From Chloroflexi bacterium bin20 (GTDB taxonomy: Bacteria > Chloroflexota > Anaerolineae > Aggregatilineales > Phototrophicaceae): a stretch of 64,000 nucleotides of DNA. The notes beneath the pieces are model-generated. The model was not told the DNA's origin. It searched no databases and was given only the letters and a program-made list of their open reading frames with translations. The stretch covers positions 1-64,000 of the forward strand of contig MPMG01000009.1 of the NCBI GenBank assembly GCA_002238485.1, written 5' to 3'. Positions 16,087 through 24,956 of this stretch are shown piece by piece (positions within the stretch are counted from its first letter, which is position 1; each line of letters opens with the position of its first letter). Made by a program: the position numbers and the translations under genes.

Positions 16087-18150
16087 CTAGGGACAATTCC
16101 CTTTCGTCGTCACATAGCCAGCGTGTACCCAGCCCAGCGTGCCATCGTGGTCGACCTGGAACCAATCGCCGCGTCTGTCCAGCGCGTCAACCGATGCGCC
16201 TTGGATGATCAGCCCAATCTTGTTGCCGTTGGGAGCATCGCGGAAGTTCAACCCGGCTGTGGTCGTGACCGTGCAATCGCGGGAGACAGTCATGACATTG
16301 CCCTCGGCGTCGATCATGCTGACTGCCAGGCTGTATTCTGTCTCCAGCGCGGTCTGGGGTACGATTGGCGACACAGCGATCACAGCCCGCGACACACCCG
16401 TCTGCACATCAATATCAACTTGCTGCGTACCCGTGACGAGATAGCGGTCCAGGTGCAGACCGTCTTCTGTCTCTTGCACGACTTGCAGCCAGGTGTTTTG
16501 TGGCAGGCGGTTGTCGGTGCGCAGCCAGCCTTCCACGACCCAGGCATCGTCTGACGATTCGAAGTCGTCATAGAAATCGATAGCGTCGATGCGCAGGTCA
16601 TCAATGGCGAAGCCACGATCGAGCGTGGAACCATCGGTCATCAAGCCAAAGCGCAACAGTACCTTGGTCAGCAGGTAATCGCTGATGTCGATGCGCTCTT
16701 GTCGCCATCCGCCCGAGCTGCCGCTATAGGCGTCTTCAAGCCAGTATGCCTCGCCCGTGTGTTCGCCCTTCAACGTGTTCCAGCTTCTGCCAGCGTTGGT
16801 GCTCAGGGCAACATAAGCGACTTCATATTCTTCCTCCGTTTCGTGCCAAACCTTGAACTCCAGCCAGATGACTTCGGATGGCATTTGTCCCAGGTCGCGT
16901 ATCAAGCTGCTGTCGGTCCAGACTGAGGCGGGCGCGTAATAGAACGAGTCGCCTTCGGGGGCGGTTGTCTCGATGAATCCCAATTCTGGCGCTTGTGTCA
17001 GCAGCAGCGAGAGTTGGTCTGCGCCACTCACATTGGCGACAATGTATTCGGTGCTATATTGAGGCAGGCTGCTGTTGTGCACAGCCGGGAACGAACGCAG
17101 CGTTTGCGTGGGCTGCGCCGGCGTCAGCACATTTTCGACATCGTCGTCATAACCGTATCCGCGCCGCGAGTCCTGGAAGTAGTTGGCGAGCACCCAATCG
17201 GCGAACACGTCATCGGCCGATGCGCTGTAATGGTCGCGCAAGACTTTGGCGACGCCGCGCCAGCCGTCCAGGCTCTCGGCATACAGCCGCGCAATGATAT
17301 CTTCGCCAAATCGCTGGGCGAGATAGATCGCGAACAAGCCGACCGCTGCATACTGCGCATACCGGTCGCCCTCGACATGGAAGTATGTCAGGCCAATATT
17401 GGGGGCTTTCATAAAGCCATCGCCGTACCATTCCAGCATTTCTGCGCCAAAGAGATGATATTCCACATAGGTGGACATGGCTTCGCTCATCCACCATTCT
17501 TCGTTGTTATCGCGATGATATTCCAGCAGATGCTGGTATTCGTGCGCAATCGTAGACGCCAAATCGTCTTCAGTCAGCAGTGAGCCATCATCGTACATCG
17601 GGTCGACCATGACCATTTCGCGTTGGTTGCTCTGCTCGTTCAGGTCATGGGGCAAGGCAAATCTTTTGTCAAATATGCCTTGCCAGGACGATTCTTCGTT
17701 GTGGGCCATCACGATCGTCAGGCGAGGATCGCCGTCTACGCCGGGTGGCGCAGCATATTGAAAAAGTTCGTGAATCGGTTCGATAATTTCGCTGTCGATA
17801 TGCTCTGCCATTCGCTGTGCGCGCCAATTCGAGTAGGCTAGCGGGTAGTCCACCCATATCAGCACATTGTCTGTTATGCCGCGCAATTCCGCGTCGATCT
17901 GGACATTGCCTGCCTCTGCGCCTGCATCCACCCACAAGTTTTCGCGGTCGCCGATTTCATACACGGGCGGGCTGGACGGCGGCCTGTGCTCGGTCCTGAA
18001 GTTGTAGAAGTCGTCTATCAGCTGCGCATAGTCAAAGGCGGGGATCTCCAATGCTGCCAGAGCCTCAAGCATGGGGTAGTCGAGGCCTTGCGCTCGCAAG
18101 GTTGTGGCGAAAGCCAGCGCGAGAATGATGATCAGCGCTTTGTTTGGCAT
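16087..18150 (-). CDS. Secreted zinc metalloprotease-like protein with C-terminal SH3b domain (copy 1)
   Basis: 687 residues with signal peptide MPNKALIIILALAFATTLRA. A gluzincin-like site HEYQH (203-207) with E223 in MSEAMS gives the HExxH...E pattern seen in immune-inhibitor-A/M6-like and related peptidases. About 380-560 holds beta-rich segments resembling MAM/carbohydrate-binding folds (ISDYLLTKVLLRFGL, GFAIDDLRIDAIDF). The last 65 residues form an SH3b domain (GLNFRDAPNGNKIG, GDWFQVDHDGTLGWVHAGYV), usually a cell-wall or peptide binding module. GGAGGAA precedes the ATG. It is most likely an exported peptidase; peptidase family assignment is tentative. It is the first of three tandem relatives. 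Confidence 0.82.
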   Translation of the reverse strand: MPNKALIIILALAFATTLRAQGLDYPMLEALAALEIPAFDYAQLIDDFYNFRTEHRPPSSPPVYEIGDRENLWVDAGAEAGNVQIDAELRGITDNVLIWVDYPLAYSNWRAQRMAEHIDSEIIEPIHELFQYAAPPGVDGDPRLTIVMAHNEESSWQGIFDKRFALPHDLNEQSNQREMVMVDPMYDDGSLLTEDDLASTIAHEYQHLLEYHRDNNEEWWMSEAMSTYVEYHLFGAEMLEWYGDGFMKAPNIGLTYFHVEGDRYAQYAAVGLFAIYLAQRFGEDIIARLYAESLDGWRGVAKVLRDHYSASADDVFADWVLANYFQDSRRGYGYDDDVENVLTPAQPTQTLRSFPAVHNSSLPQYSTEYIVANVSGADQLSLLLTQAPELGFIETTAPEGDSFYYAPASVWTDSSLIRDLGQMPSEVIWLEFKVWHETEEEYEVAYVALSTNAGRSWNTLKGEHTGEAYWLEDAYSGSSGGWRQERIDISDYLLTKVLLRFGLMTDGSTLDRGFAIDDLRIDAIDFYDDFESSDDAWVVEGWLRTDNRLPQNTWLQVVQETEDGLHLDRYLVTGTQQVDIDVQTGVSRAVIAVSPIVPQTALETEYSLAVSMIDAEGNVMTVSRDCTVTTTAGLNFRDAPNGNKIGLIIQGASVDALDRRGDWFQVDHDGTLGWVHAGYVTTKGNCP

Positions 18151-18200
18151 GAGATTCCTCCGTGCTTGGGGGCTGCTGACACCGCGCTGACCACGCGCAA

Positions 18201-18245
18201 CGCAACCTGGTCAGCGGCTTGACCTTCGGCGCGGTCAAGTGCTAG
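18201..18245 (+). pseudogene. Duplicated 3' fragment of importer 2 permease (first copy)
   Basis: CGCAACCTGGTCAGCGGCTT and following bases match the last codons of the permease ending at 16073 (RNLVSGLTFGAVK). It lacks everything upstream and so is a non-functional tail left at a duplication junction. It lies just 5' of copy 1 on the opposite strand. Confidence 0.85.
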
Positions 18246-18256
18246 TCGGCTGCAGC

Positions 18257-20323
18257 CTAGGGACAATTCCCTGTCGTCGTCACATAGCCGGCGTGTATCC
18301 AGCCCAATGTGCCATCGTGGTCAACCTGGAACCAATCGCCGCTTTTGTCCAGCGCATCGACAGCCCTGCCTTGCGTGATCAGCCCAATCTTGTTGCCGTT
18401 GGGGGCATCGCGGAAGTTCAGCCCGGTCGTAGTGGTAACAGTACAATCGCGCGATACTTCCATAACATTGCCCTGGGCGTCAATCAGGCTGGCAGTCAGG
18501 CTATATTCTGTCTCCAGCGCGGTCTGCGGCACGATCGGCGACACAGCGATCACAGCCCGCGTCGCGCCCAGCAGCACATCAATATCGACTTGCTGCGTAC
18601 CTGTGACGAGATAACGCTCCAGGTGCAAGCCGCTGTCGGTCTCTTGCACGACTTGCAGCCAGGTATTTTGGGGCAGGCGATTGTCGGTGCGCAGCCAGCC
18701 TTCCGCGACCCAGGCATCATCGGGCGCTTCGAAGCCGTCATGGAAGTCGATGGCGTCGATGCGCAGGTCATCAATGGCCATGCCGCGATAGTTGGTGACA
18801 TTGTCCGATACCACTTCAAAGCGCAGCAGAATGCGCCGGCCAATGAAGTAGCGGAGATTGATGCGCTCTTGCAGCCAACCATTCGATTTGCCAGTGTAGC
18901 CATCTGAATGCAGCCAGGACTCGCCGCCAGCGGTATGCTCGCCAGAGAGCACAGACCAGGTCTTGCCGCCATCTGTGCTGACCTCGACATAGGCGTACTC
19001 TCTACCCGACACCAAGTCATGCCAAATGCTGAATTCCAGCCAGGCGCTGCTGACTCCTTGCAGGTCAAGCTCGCGCGTTAGGCGACTGTCCGCTGATGCC
19101 GCGGTCACGCCATAATAGACATAGTCGCCTTCCTTGGCAGCGGCATCAAACAATTTGGCTTCGGGCATTTGTGTCAGTTGCAGGGAGAGCTGGTCGGCGT
19201 CGCGCACATTGACTTCAAAGTAGTCGGTGCTGTATTGGGGCAGACTTCCGCTAACCATTGCAGGAAATGCGCGCAGATAATGGACTGGCTGCACGGCCCG
19301 CAAGACCTTGTCCGGGTCGGCATAGCCATATCCGCGATCATGGGCTTGAAAGTAGTTCGCCAACGTCCAATCTGCGAAGACTTCGTCGGCAGATATGTTG
19401 TGCTGTGTACGCAGTACTTTGTCGATGCCGCGCCAGCCGTCCAGGCTCTCTGCGTGCAGGCGCGCTATCAAGTCGTCGCCAAAGCGCTGGGCGAGGTAAA
19501 CCGCGAAGAGAGCGCCAGCGCCATATTTCTCGCCCAGATTGTCGCCCGCGCGCAGCATGGTCAAGCCTGTTTGCGGCGCCGCCAGGAACATCCCTGTCGT
19601 AGTTTCTATGCGCTGCAAGCCGCGCTTGTGAAACTGCGCAAAGCTTGAAAAGGCTTCATTCAGCCACAACTCTTCATTGGCGTCGCGGTGATGCAGCAGG
19701 ATATGCTGAAATTCGTGTGCGATGACCTCGATCAGCAGGTTATCATCCAGCAGAGACCCATCGGTGAATACGCGATTGACCACCAGCATCTCGCGCTCGT
19801 TGCTGATTTCGTTCAGTTGGCGTGGCAGCGCATGCCCCTTGGCGAATATGCCAGCCTGTGGAAAAGCAGGATTCTGCATCATCACGATGATCAGACGTGG
19901 GTCGCCATCGACGCCTGGAGGCTCGGCATAGTCGAATAGCGCTTGCAGCGGTCGGATGACTTCAGCAGAGACGCGCTCTGCCAGAGACTGCGCCCGGTCG
20001 TGGGAGTATGGGACTGACTCTAGGACCCATAGCAGCACGCTGTCGGTCATGCCGCGCAGTTCAGCGCTGTATCGCTCTTCCCCTGGTGCAGCGCCAGCGG
20101 GCAGCCAGAAAGTTTCGCGGTCGCCAAGCGCCACCTGCGCAGGGCTGGACGGTGGCTCGTGATCGGCATCAATCCAGTACAGGCGGCTGACAACATCTCC
20201 ATAATCAAAGCTGGGGATTTGCAGATTTGCCAATGCGTCGAGCGTGGGATAGTCGGGTCCTTGCGCTCGCAGGGTCGTGGCGAGAGCCAGCGCAAGAATG
20301 AGAATAATCGTTTTCTTTGGCAT
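18257..20323 (-). CDS. Secreted zinc metalloprotease-like protein with C-terminal SH3b domain (copy 2)
   Basis: 688 residues, full-length relative of copy 1. The signal peptide MPKKTIILILALALATTLRA is nearly identical. The active site HEFQH (203-207) and E223 in LNEAFS occupy the same positions. The C-terminal half (TDNRLPQNTWLQVVQE, then SH3b GLNFRDAPNGNKIG) is almost the same, while the middle (about 40-160 and 330-500) has diverged substantially. Both copies therefore remain under selection or diverged by changes of specificity. The start is set at 20323, where GGAGGAA precedes ATG; codons upstream to 20410 belong to the permease-tail fragment in antisense. Exported peptidase, substrate unknown. 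Confidence 0.82.
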   Translation of the reverse strand: MPKKTIILILALALATTLRAQGPDYPTLDALANLQIPSFDYGDVVSRLYWIDADHEPPSSPAQVALGDRETFWLPAGAAPGEERYSAELRGMTDSVLLWVLESVPYSHDRAQSLAERVSAEVIRPLQALFDYAEPPGVDGDPRLIIVMMQNPAFPQAGIFAKGHALPRQLNEISNEREMLVVNRVFTDGSLLDDNLLIEVIAHEFQHILLHHRDANEELWLNEAFSSFAQFHKRGLQRIETTTGMFLAAPQTGLTMLRAGDNLGEKYGAGALFAVYLAQRFGDDLIARLHAESLDGWRGIDKVLRTQHNISADEVFADWTLANYFQAHDRGYGYADPDKVLRAVQPVHYLRAFPAMVSGSLPQYSTDYFEVNVRDADQLSLQLTQMPEAKLFDAAAKEGDYVYYGVTAASADSRLTRELDLQGVSSAWLEFSIWHDLVSGREYAYVEVSTDGGKTWSVLSGEHTAGGESWLHSDGYTGKSNGWLQERINLRYFIGRRILLRFEVVSDNVTNYRGMAIDDLRIDAIDFHDGFEAPDDAWVAEGWLRTDNRLPQNTWLQVVQETDSGLHLERYLVTGTQQVDIDVLLGATRAVIAVSPIVPQTALETEYSLTASLIDAQGNVMEVSRDCTVTTTTGLNFRDAPNGNKIGLITQGRAVDALDKSGDWFQVDHDGTLGWIHAGYVTTTGNCP

Positions 20324-20372
20324 GAGATTCCTCCTTCCATGGGGCTGCTGACACCGCGCTGACCACGCGCAA

Positions 20373-20416
20373 CGCAACCTGGTCAGTGGCTTGACCTTCG
20401 GCGCGGTCAAGTGCTT
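20373..20416 (+). pseudogene. Duplicated 3' fragment of importer 2 permease (second copy)
   Basis: Same fragment as at 18201, with one change in the valine-serine region (CAGTGG for CAGCGG) and a degraded stop (GCTTG for GCTAG). It marks the second duplication junction. Confidence 0.85.
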
Positions 20417-20428
20417 GTCGGCTGCAGC

Positions 20429-21355
20429 CTAGGGGCAATTCCCTGTCGTCGTCACATAGCCAGCGTGGATCCAACCCAACGTACCTTCAAAGCCCACCTG
20501 GAACCAATCGCCGCTTTTGTCCAGCGCATCGACAGCCCTGCCTTGCGGGATCAGCCCGATCCCGTTGCCGCTTGGAGCATCAATATCGACTTGCTGCGTA
20601 CCTGTGACGAGATAACGATCCAGGTGCGAGCCGCTGTCGGTCTCTTGCACGACTTGCAGCCAGGTATTTTGGGGCAGGCGATTGTCGGTGCGCAGCCAGC
20701 CTTCCGCGACCCAGGCATCATCGGGCGCTTCGAAGCCGTCATGAATATCCAATCCGTCTATGCGCAGGTCATCAATGGCGAAGCCGCGATCGAGCGTGTG
20801 ACCATCGGTCATCAAGCCAAAGCGCAGCAACGCCTTGCTCAGGTCATGGGGCGAAGCAAATCCTTTGTCAAATATGCCTTGCCAGGACGATTCTTCGTTG
20901 TGGAACAGCACAATCGTCAGGCGGGGATCCCCGTCTATGCCGGGCGGCGCGGAATATTGGAAGAGTTCATGAATCGGCTTGATGACTTCGCTGTCGATAG
21001 GCTCTGCCATTCGCTGCGCGCGCCAGTTTGAGTAGGCTAGCGGGTAGTCCACCCATATCAGCACATTGTCTGTTTTGCCGCGCAATTCTGCGTCGATCTG
21101 AACATTGCCTTCATCTGTGCCTGAAATCACACACAAGTTTCCGCGGTCGCCGATTTCATACACGGGCGGGCTGGACGGCGGACTGTGCTCAGTCCTGAAG
21201 TTGTAGAAGTCGTCTATCAGCTGCGCATAGTCAAAGGCGGGGATCTCCAATGCCGCCAGAGCCTCCAACATTGGGGTCTCGCTTTCCTGCGCCCCAACCA
21301 TAGCGCTGCATGACAAAACAGCGATTAGCATGATGTTGAGTGCAATGAGACGCAT
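20429..21355 (-). CDS. Protease-like copy 3 with catalytic domain deleted
   Basis: About 308 residues, under half the length of copies 1 and 2. The signal sequence MRLIALNIMLIAVLSCSAMV differs from the others. Residues corresponding to copy 1 20-170 are kept, then SPHDLS jumps straight to KALLRFGLMTDG, removing about 400 codons including HExxH. A second in-frame gap between QQVDID and APSGNGIG removes the segment before the SH3b domain. The reading frame is intact through both gaps to the SH3b end at GYVTTTGNCP. It may be a decaying gene, or a secreted binding protein without protease activity. An ATG at 21379 is an alternative start. Confidence 0.75.
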   Translation of the reverse strand: MRLIALNIMLIAVLSCSAMVGAQESETPMLEALAALEIPAFDYAQLIDDFYNFRTEHSPPSSPPVYEIGDRGNLCVISGTDEGNVQIDAELRGKTDNVLIWVDYPLAYSNWRAQRMAEPIDSEVIKPIHELFQYSAPPGIDGDPRLTIVLFHNEESSWQGIFDKGFASPHDLSKALLRFGLMTDGHTLDRGFAIDDLRIDGLDIHDGFEAPDDAWVAEGWLRTDNRLPQNTWLQVVQETDSGSHLDRYLVTGTQQVDIDAPSGNGIGLIPQGRAVDALDKSGDWFQVGFEGTLGWIHAGYVTTTGNCP

Positions 21356-21496
21356 GATGCTTGCTCGTCGATAATCCATGACAGACCGCCGAGTATAACG
21401 CGCTGCGCTAGCCGATTCCAAACGACAGATTCGCTGCACATCTGCTTCATAACGCGTTAAGCTTGGGTTGCCCCGTTTGCAGAAAGAGGAAGCTGC

Positions 21497-22615
21497 ATGA
21501 GAATCAGCGACATAGAAATCCGCCTGTGCAAGCCGCGCGAGCCAGTCATGTCCGATAGCGAGCTGCGCGACACCCAAAAGTCGGACCTGCACTTTTTGAT
21601 CATCACGTTGAAAACCGATGCGGGCATAGACGGCGTCAGCATGGGCTTCGCTGGTATGGGTGCAGAAATGGCGGGCAATGTAGCCGCCCAATCGCTTAAG
21701 CCCTTCTTCTTGGGCAAAGACCCGCTCGCTCGCGAACAGCACTGGCACGACTTCCGGCGTTATGACCGCGTCTGGCATCACAGTCCGATCTATGCCTATG
21801 GACCTTTCGATATCGCGCTGTGGGATATCGCTGGCAAGCTCGCGCATATGCCGCTGTATCAACTGCTGGGGCACTATCGCGAAAAAGCGCCCACCTATGT
21901 CAGTTCTATGTTCCTGGATAGTCCGCAAGATTACGCCGACCAGGTCATTCAGATCAAAGCGCAGGGCTTCCATGGCTACAAGCTGCATCCGCCCAGCGAT
22001 TATCACGAAGCGCTGGCTGCCTATCGCCTGTGCCGCGAGGCTGTTGGCGATGACAGTCGCTTCAAGCTGATGGCCGACCCCGTCACCGCGCACAGCTATT
22101 ACGAAGAGGCGCTGCGCATGGGGCGCGAACTGGAAAAGCTGGATTATTACTGGTTCGAAGAGCCGCTCTATGATGTCGACTTTCACAGCCTGCGCAAGCT
22201 AACGCGCGACCTGGACATTCCGATCTGCGGCACAGAAGTGCTGGCGGGCTCGCACTATTCAACAGCCGAGTGCATCGCCAGCGGGGTGGTTGATATCGTG
22301 CGCAGCGATGTGTCGTGGAAAGGCGGCGTAACCGCGGTTATGAAAACGGCGCACCTGGCCGAGGCATTTGGCATGCGCTGCGAGATCCACACCGCCATCT
22401 ATCCCGCGCTGGAGATCGTCAATCTGCATTGCGTCTGCGCCATCGCCAACTGCGAGTTCTTCGAGGCGCTGGCGCCCAGTTCGCTGCTGAAGCTGGGCAT
22501 ATTGAATCCGCTGCGCATTGATGACGAAGGCTATGCTCATCCGCCGACGGGGGCTGGCACGGGCATCGAGTGGGACTGGGACTTCATTGACGACGCGACT
22601 GTGGCGGTGCTGTAG
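21497..22615 (+). CDS. Mandelate racemase/muconate lactonizing enzyme family sugar-acid dehydratase
   Basis: 372 residues of the enolase superfamily. Metal ligands D194 (LMADPVTA), E221 (WFEEPL) and E247 (CGTEV) and the general-base pair D271 and H298 (CEIHTA) match mandelate-racemase numbering almost exactly. The second catalytic position is K162-L-H164 where most relatives have KxK, so the (S)-side base differs. Enzymes of this group abstract the proton alpha to a carboxylate, usually dehydrating an aldonic or aldaric acid. The ribosome site AGAGGAAG precedes the ATG. It is near the rhamnose-mutarotase-like gene and is probably part of the sugar-acid catabolic region. I cannot name the substrate. 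Confidence 0.85.
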   Translation: MRISDIEIRLCKPREPVMSDSELRDTQKSDLHFLIITLKTDAGIDGVSMGFAGMGAEMAGNVAAQSLKPFFLGKDPLAREQHWHDFRRYDRVWHHSPIYAYGPFDIALWDIAGKLAHMPLYQLLGHYREKAPTYVSSMFLDSPQDYADQVIQIKAQGFHGYKLHPPSDYHEALAAYRLCREAVGDDSRFKLMADPVTAHSYYEEALRMGRELEKLDYYWFEEPLYDVDFHSLRKLTRDLDIPICGTEVLAGSHYSTAECIASGVVDIVRSDVSWKGGVTAVMKTAHLAEAFGMRCEIHTAIYPALEIVNLHCVCAIANCEFFEALAPSSLLKLGILNPLRIDDEGYAHPPTGAGTGIEWDWDFIDDATVAVL

Positions 22616-22678
22616 GGCCTTGGATTGCATTCTTGCCTGGACGATTCAGTGAATCGCCCGCACTGTCATGAATCAGCG

Positions 22679-22705
22679 GTAGGGCGACACGAATACCGCC
22701 CCTAC
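22679..22705. repeat. Dispersed palindromic repeat copy
   Basis: GTAGGGCGACACGAATACCG followed by CCCCTAC. The arms GTAGGG and CCCCTAC form a stem. It sits between the convergent ends of the enolase-superfamily and mutarotase genes and could act as a bidirectional transcription stop. Confidence 0.6.
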
Positions 22706-22724
22706 ACGACGCTCGAACCAGACA

Positions 22725-23048
22725 TCAATCCATGTGGAAGACCTCTTCGATGTTATGCCACCATTCGCCTTCGGCGCGGTCATCGACCGGCTTCTGCATG
22801 GGCATGCACAGATCCCACCATTTTTGCGTGGTTTCGTCGGCGGCCATGGCGGCCATATCCGCTTCGAAATCATCGCCATGATATTCCATATACGCGAATA
22901 GCAGGTCGCCATAGCGATAGATTGAATAGTTGCGGATATTGCACTCGGCGATCTTTTTCAAAACGCCGGGCCACACATCCGCGTGCAGGCGAATGTATTC
23001 TTCGGCGTGCTCGGCGCGGATGCCGATGATTTGTCCAAAACGTTGCAT
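22725..23048 (-). CDS. L-rhamnose mutarotase family protein
   Basis: 107 residues, the normal size for the RhaM/YiiL family. It interconverts alpha and beta anomers of L-rhamnose or a related sugar. Family features: an N-terminal GIRAEHAEEYIRLHADVWPG, the central IRNYSIYRYGDLLFAYMEY, and C-terminal WWHNIEEVFHMD. The active-site His and paired Trp of the family are present. It lies 80 bp downstream of a MaoC-like gene on the same strand, with a palindromic repeat between. With the fuconate-type enzymes, it fits uptake and catabolism of 6-deoxy sugars. Confidence 0.9.
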   Translation of the reverse strand: MQRFGQIIGIRAEHAEEYIRLHADVWPGVLKKIAECNIRNYSIYRYGDLLFAYMEYHGDDFEADMAAMAADETTQKWWDLCMPMQKPVDDRAEGEWWHNIEEVFHMD

Positions 23049-23090
23049 GTGATGTCTCCTGTGCTTATCTCAAGGGCGGCGTGTTCATAG

Positions 23091-23118
23091 GCGGGCGACC
23101 CAGTGGCTCGCCCCTACA
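23091..23118. repeat. Dispersed palindromic repeat copy
   Basis: GCGGGCGACCCAGTGGCTCG followed by CCCCTACA, the best-conserved copy of this family in the window. It lies between the MaoC-like and mutarotase genes. Confidence 0.7.
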
Positions 23119-23128
23119 GTTCTTCGCG

Positions 23129-23632
23129 CTACGACTGGAAGTTCTCCGGGTGGCGATACTTCACTGTTTGCAAGTGCTCGCAATAGAGCGCCAGCACGCC
23201 TTCGTTCTTATACACTTCATAACTAACGGTGACCAAGCCCATTTCGGCATACTTTGGCTGCTTGCTGAGCTGTGTGCGCACGGTGTAAATGGTATCGCCG
23301 ATGAAGACCGGCTTGATGAAGCGCAGCTTGTCATATCCATAACTGAACGTGTGCACATTGTTGTGCGCCATCAAGCCCAGCCCGATGCTGAATACCATGC
23401 TGCCAGCCACCAGCCGCTTGTCAAAGATGCCTTCGTCGCGCGAAAAGATCTCATCGGCGACATAGGGGTGCATATCCAGCACGATCGCGTTGAAAATCAT
23501 GCACTCGCCTTCGGACAAGGTGCGGCGGATGCTCTTGATCTTGGCGCCGATTTCAAAGTCCTCATACATCCAGGTTTCGGTATTGAACAAGGGCAGGTCA
23601 TTGTGCATTTCGACAGGTGTGTTTTCGGGCAT
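23129..23632 (-). CDS. MaoC-like hot-dog fold protein lacking the catalytic histidine
   Basis: 167 residues; start at 23632 follows GGAGGAAACT. It has the MaoC hydratase core, including [20 protein letters not shown], which is nearly shared with the paralogue at 27484. In canonical enoyl-CoA hydratases the motif is D-x4-H; here D53-MHPY-V58 replaces His by Val while D60 is kept. It could be a hydratase using another residue, a thioesterase-like protein, or a non-catalytic partner. The gene is 11 bp after the CoA transferase at 23643 and certainly in its operon, so it should handle the CoA ester that enzyme makes. Confidence 0.8.
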   Translation of the reverse strand: MPENTPVEMHNDLPLFNTETWMYEDFEIGAKIKSIRRTLSEGECMIFNAIVLDMHPYVADEIFSRDEGIFDKRLVAGSMVFSIGLGLMAHNNVHTFSYGYDKLRFIKPVFIGDTIYTVRTQLSKQPKYAEMGLVTVSYEVYKNEGVLALYCEHLQTVKYRHPENFQS

Positions 23633-23642
23633 AGTTTCCTCC

Positions 23643-24788
23643 CTAGTTGATAGCGAATTCGGACAGGATGCGCTGGGTATCTTCGCCGATGCGCGGCGCT
23701 CCCTTGCGGCTTTTGAGGATCTTGCCATCAATGCGGATGGGGCAACGCAAGGTATCGAGCTTGACCGCTTCGTCGCGCGCCACCTCTTGCACCATGTCGA
23801 TGACCTTGAAGCCCTCGTGCTGCAGCAGCCGCTCCCAGCTGAGCACATCGGCGCACCAGATATCTTGTGGTTCCAGGATACCCAGCCAATGACGCGTGGG
23901 CTGCGCTTTCAGATGCTCGACCAAGAGGGCTTTGATCTCGTCGCGCCGGCTGAACCAGGTGGCGCTGTCGGTATAGGCCAGCAGCGGCGGACAATCCAGC
24001 AGCTCACCCAGCACGGGGATTGAGCCCATTGCCAGCGCCAGATAGCCGTCGGCTGTTGTATAGATGCCATAGGGCGCGGACAGATAAGCATGTGCGTTGT
24101 TGATTGCGCTGCGCTGCGGCAACTTGCCACCATCGTTGAGGTGGGTCGTCAGCACTTCAAATTGAAAGTCGAGGATCGATTCCAGCAGGCTGACCTGCAC
24201 CAGGCCGCCTTCGCCAGTCGTGCCGCGCCGCACCAGGCAAGCCAGAATGCCCTGCACCAGATGCGCACCGGTGAAGAGATCGACCACCGCCAATCCAAAA
24301 GGCGTGGGCGGACGGTCGGCATCGCCATTCAGCCAGACCAAACCTGAAATGGATTGCAGCAGCAAGTCTTGCCCGGGCTTGTAGACCCAGGGTCCGGCAT
24401 GTCCGTAGCCAGTGATCTCGCCATAGACGATGCGGGGGTTTATGTCGCGCACAGTGTCATAATCCAAGCCCAGCCGCGTCATCACGCCAGGCCGGAAATT
24501 CTGCACAATCACATCAGCCTGCGCGAGCAATTCCTTGACCCGCGACAAATCGTCGGCATCCTTCAAGTTGGCGGCGAAGCTCTCTTTGTTGCGATTGATG
24601 GAATGAAAGAGCGTGCTTTCGCCATCCAGTTCCAGTTCGGAGATATACAGCTGTCGACACAGGTCGCCGCCGTCCGGTCGTTCCACCTTGATGACTCGGG
24701 CGCCCATATCCGCCAGACGCAGCGCAGCCGACGGACCCGACAGAAAGATACTGAAGTCCAATACTAACAAGCCTTCGAGTGGTCGCAT
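23643..24788 (-). CDS. Family III CoA transferase (CaiB/BaiF type)
   Basis: 381 residues. It transfers CoA between carboxylic acids through a mixed anhydride on an aspartate, expected to be D141 in [10 protein letters not shown], aligned with D169 of formyl-CoA transferase. Other family marks: [28 protein letters not shown] at the N-terminus in shorter pieces, [16 protein letters not shown], and [11 protein letters not shown]. The start at 24788 is preceded by AGGGAGAAG; the ATG at 24830 is less well placed. It is the first gene of a unit with the MaoC-like protein at 23129. The substrate is unknown. A CaiB plus MaoC pair can serve mesaconyl-CoA type conversions, but the evidence here does not reach that far. 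Confidence 0.92.
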   Translation of the reverse strand: MRPLEGLLVLDFSIFLSGPSAALRLADMGARVIKVERPDGGDLCRQLYISELELDGESTLFHSINRNKESFAANLKDADDLSRVKELLAQADVIVQNFRPGVMTRLGLDYDTVRDINPRIVYGEITGYGHAGPWVYKPGQDLLLQSISGLVWLNGDADRPPTPFGLAVVDLFTGAHLVQGILACLVRRGTTGEGGLVQVSLLESILDFQFEVLTTHLNDGGKLPQRSAINNAHAYLSAPYGIYTTADGYLALAMGSIPVLGELLDCPPLLAYTDSATWFSRRDEIKALLVEHLKAQPTRHWLGILEPQDIWCADVLSWERLLQHEGFKVIDMVQEVARDEAVKLDTLRCPIRIDGKILKSRKGAPRIGEDTQRILSEFAIN

Positions 24789-24956
24789 GGTCGCCTGCTT
24801 CTCCCTGGTGTCGGAGCAAAACCGCTGCAAAGACTATAGACAGCGAAGCGATTTCTGTCAAAGGTCTGTGCCTGTCTGTCGCGCTCCTGCACTGCCCAAA
24901 TCCTTGTGTTACAATTCTGCCCAGGCTGAATTTGCTTGCTTGCGCGGGAGATCCTC

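Larger units (their letters stand above)
16029..20416. repeat. Tandem duplication of about 2.17 kb unit (permease tail + protease-like gene)
   Basis: The unit begins with the permease 3' end and runs through a protease-like gene on the minus strand. Its start recurs at 16029, 18201 and 20373, exactly 2172 bp apart by my count. The last period is followed by a shortened gene copy. Between copies the leader regions are also similar (GAGATTCCTCC, then GGGGCTGCTGACACCGCGCT). Confidence 0.85.

Noticed and set aside
23129..24788. Mesaconyl-CoA transferase and hydratase of the 3-hydroxypropionate cycle
   Set aside because: CaiB plus MaoC pairing fits the scheme, but the MaoC member lacks its histidine and no other gene of the cycle is in the window.
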